A DNA stretch of 64,000 bases, taken from assembly GCA_946800325.1 (NCBI GenBank), contig OX326959.1, positions 31,348,527-31,412,526 of the forward strand, in the 5' to 3' direction. Shown here one piece after another: positions 63,966-64,000 of this stretch (the first letter of the stretch is position 1; each line of letters opens with the position of its first letter). A program made the position numbers and the translations under genes. The notes beneath the pieces were generated by a model that saw nothing but the letters and a program-made list of their open reading frames with translations, ran no database searches and was not told the DNA's origin. Source of the DNA: Luzula sylvatica (taxonomy: Eukaryota; Streptophyta; Magnoliopsida; Poales; Juncaceae).

Positions 63966-64000
63966 GTTAAAATCTTGTTTTGAATCGAAAAACAAACTTC

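Larger units (their letters stand above)
1..64000 (+). repeat. Satellite DNA array, 124-bp monomer, about 516 tandem copies
   Basis: The same 124-bp unit recurs head to tail from the first to the last base. Monomer starts fall at 1, 125, 249, 373 and so on, and the last full one starts at 63842. The phase matches 124 x n after subtracting 19 bp for six small deletions. Adjacent units usually differ at only a few sites. All copies lie in one orientation and no unrelated sequence interrupts them. Neither edge is reached, so the true array is longer. Arrays of this size and homogeneity are known from centromeres and other constitutive heterochromatin. A centromeric role is inferred and unproven. 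The window holds no supported gene, promoter, tRNA, rRNA or mobile element. Confidence 0.99.
27392..64000 (+). repeat. Domain 3: 15-monomer HOR domain
   Basis: The monomers carry an ordered set of markers. A: a88g, t90c. B: t54c. C: t10a, t90c. D: g22t, g40c, t90c. E: a25c, g40c, a59t. F: c35t, t90c. G: g22t, g40c, g82a, t90c. H: a25c, g40c, a75c. I: g22t, c35t, a70c, g82c. J: c35t, a89t, t109c. K: c35t. L: g56c, a121t. M-O: near consensus. C-type monomers start at 29252, 29996, 31856, 34088, 35576, 37560, 38800, 40164, 41652, 43512, 45372, 46362, 48346, 50206, 51196, 52808, 54666, 56278, 58138 and 60122. Their spacing is 6-18 monomers, with 15 the most frequent value (six intervals including one shortened by 2 bp). 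No gene or unique DNA interrupts the domain. Confidence 0.85.

Noticed and set aside
1..64000. CRISPR-like array of regular repeats
   Set aside because: The unit is one continuous 124-bp repeat without unique spacers. Differences between units are point variants and no cas-like genes are present.
1..64000. Transposon, LTR or inverted insertion inside the array
   Set aside because: The monomer phase can be followed through the whole window with only 19 bp lost, so there is no room for an insertion, and no reverse-orientation monomer was seen.
1..64000. Promoter, terminator or RNA gene motifs such as AT-rich boxes
   Set aside because: AT-rich words recur in every monomer because of base composition and repetition. 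Nothing singles out one copy as a regulatory site.

Overview
The whole 64,000-base window is one block of satellite DNA: a head-to-tail array of a 124-bp, AT-rich (about 29% G+C) monomer, all in one orientation, running off both ends. Position 1 is taken as the first base of a monomer. Counting phase by hand from there gives 516 complete monomers (1-63965) and a 35-base fragment (63966-64000). The count closes exactly with six deletions totalling 19 bp and no insertions. I see no gene, RNA gene, transposon, inversion or unique spacer. The one open reading frame (minus strand, 14758-15033) is a by-product of a 1-bp deletion in the repeat.

The organism is a eukaryote. Megabase-type satellite of this kind, with nested higher-order repeats (HORs), is typical of centromeric or heterochromatic arrays of plants and animals. 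From memory, the holocentric plant Luzula sylvatica has a 124-bp centromere-associated satellite (Lusy1). I cannot compare sequences here, so that identity is only a hypothesis.

I number the consensus monomer 1-124 and name variants by position. Three domains stand out. (1) 1-15127: nested duplications (offsets 3,100, 5,580, 8,184 and 496 bp), a 7-monomer (868 bp) HOR, and rare marker monomers. (2) 15128-27391: less regular, mostly consensus-like monomers, with two related sections about 6.4-6.8 kb apart that share a 6-bp deletion. (3) 27392-64000: a HOR of 15 marked monomers (A-O, 1,860 bp), intact at 29748-31607 and 57890-59749 and shortened or rearranged elsewhere. Domain 3 is overlaid by successive segmental duplications of about 6.0 kb, 4.83 kb, 3.47 kb and 1.24 kb, several with a readable hybrid junction monomer.

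There are no genes to work together. The biology is the turnover of the array: unequal exchange and segmental duplication in whole-monomer steps, point mutation creating markers, and copying of those markers. Any centromeric function is an inference from repeat type and not something the sequence proves.
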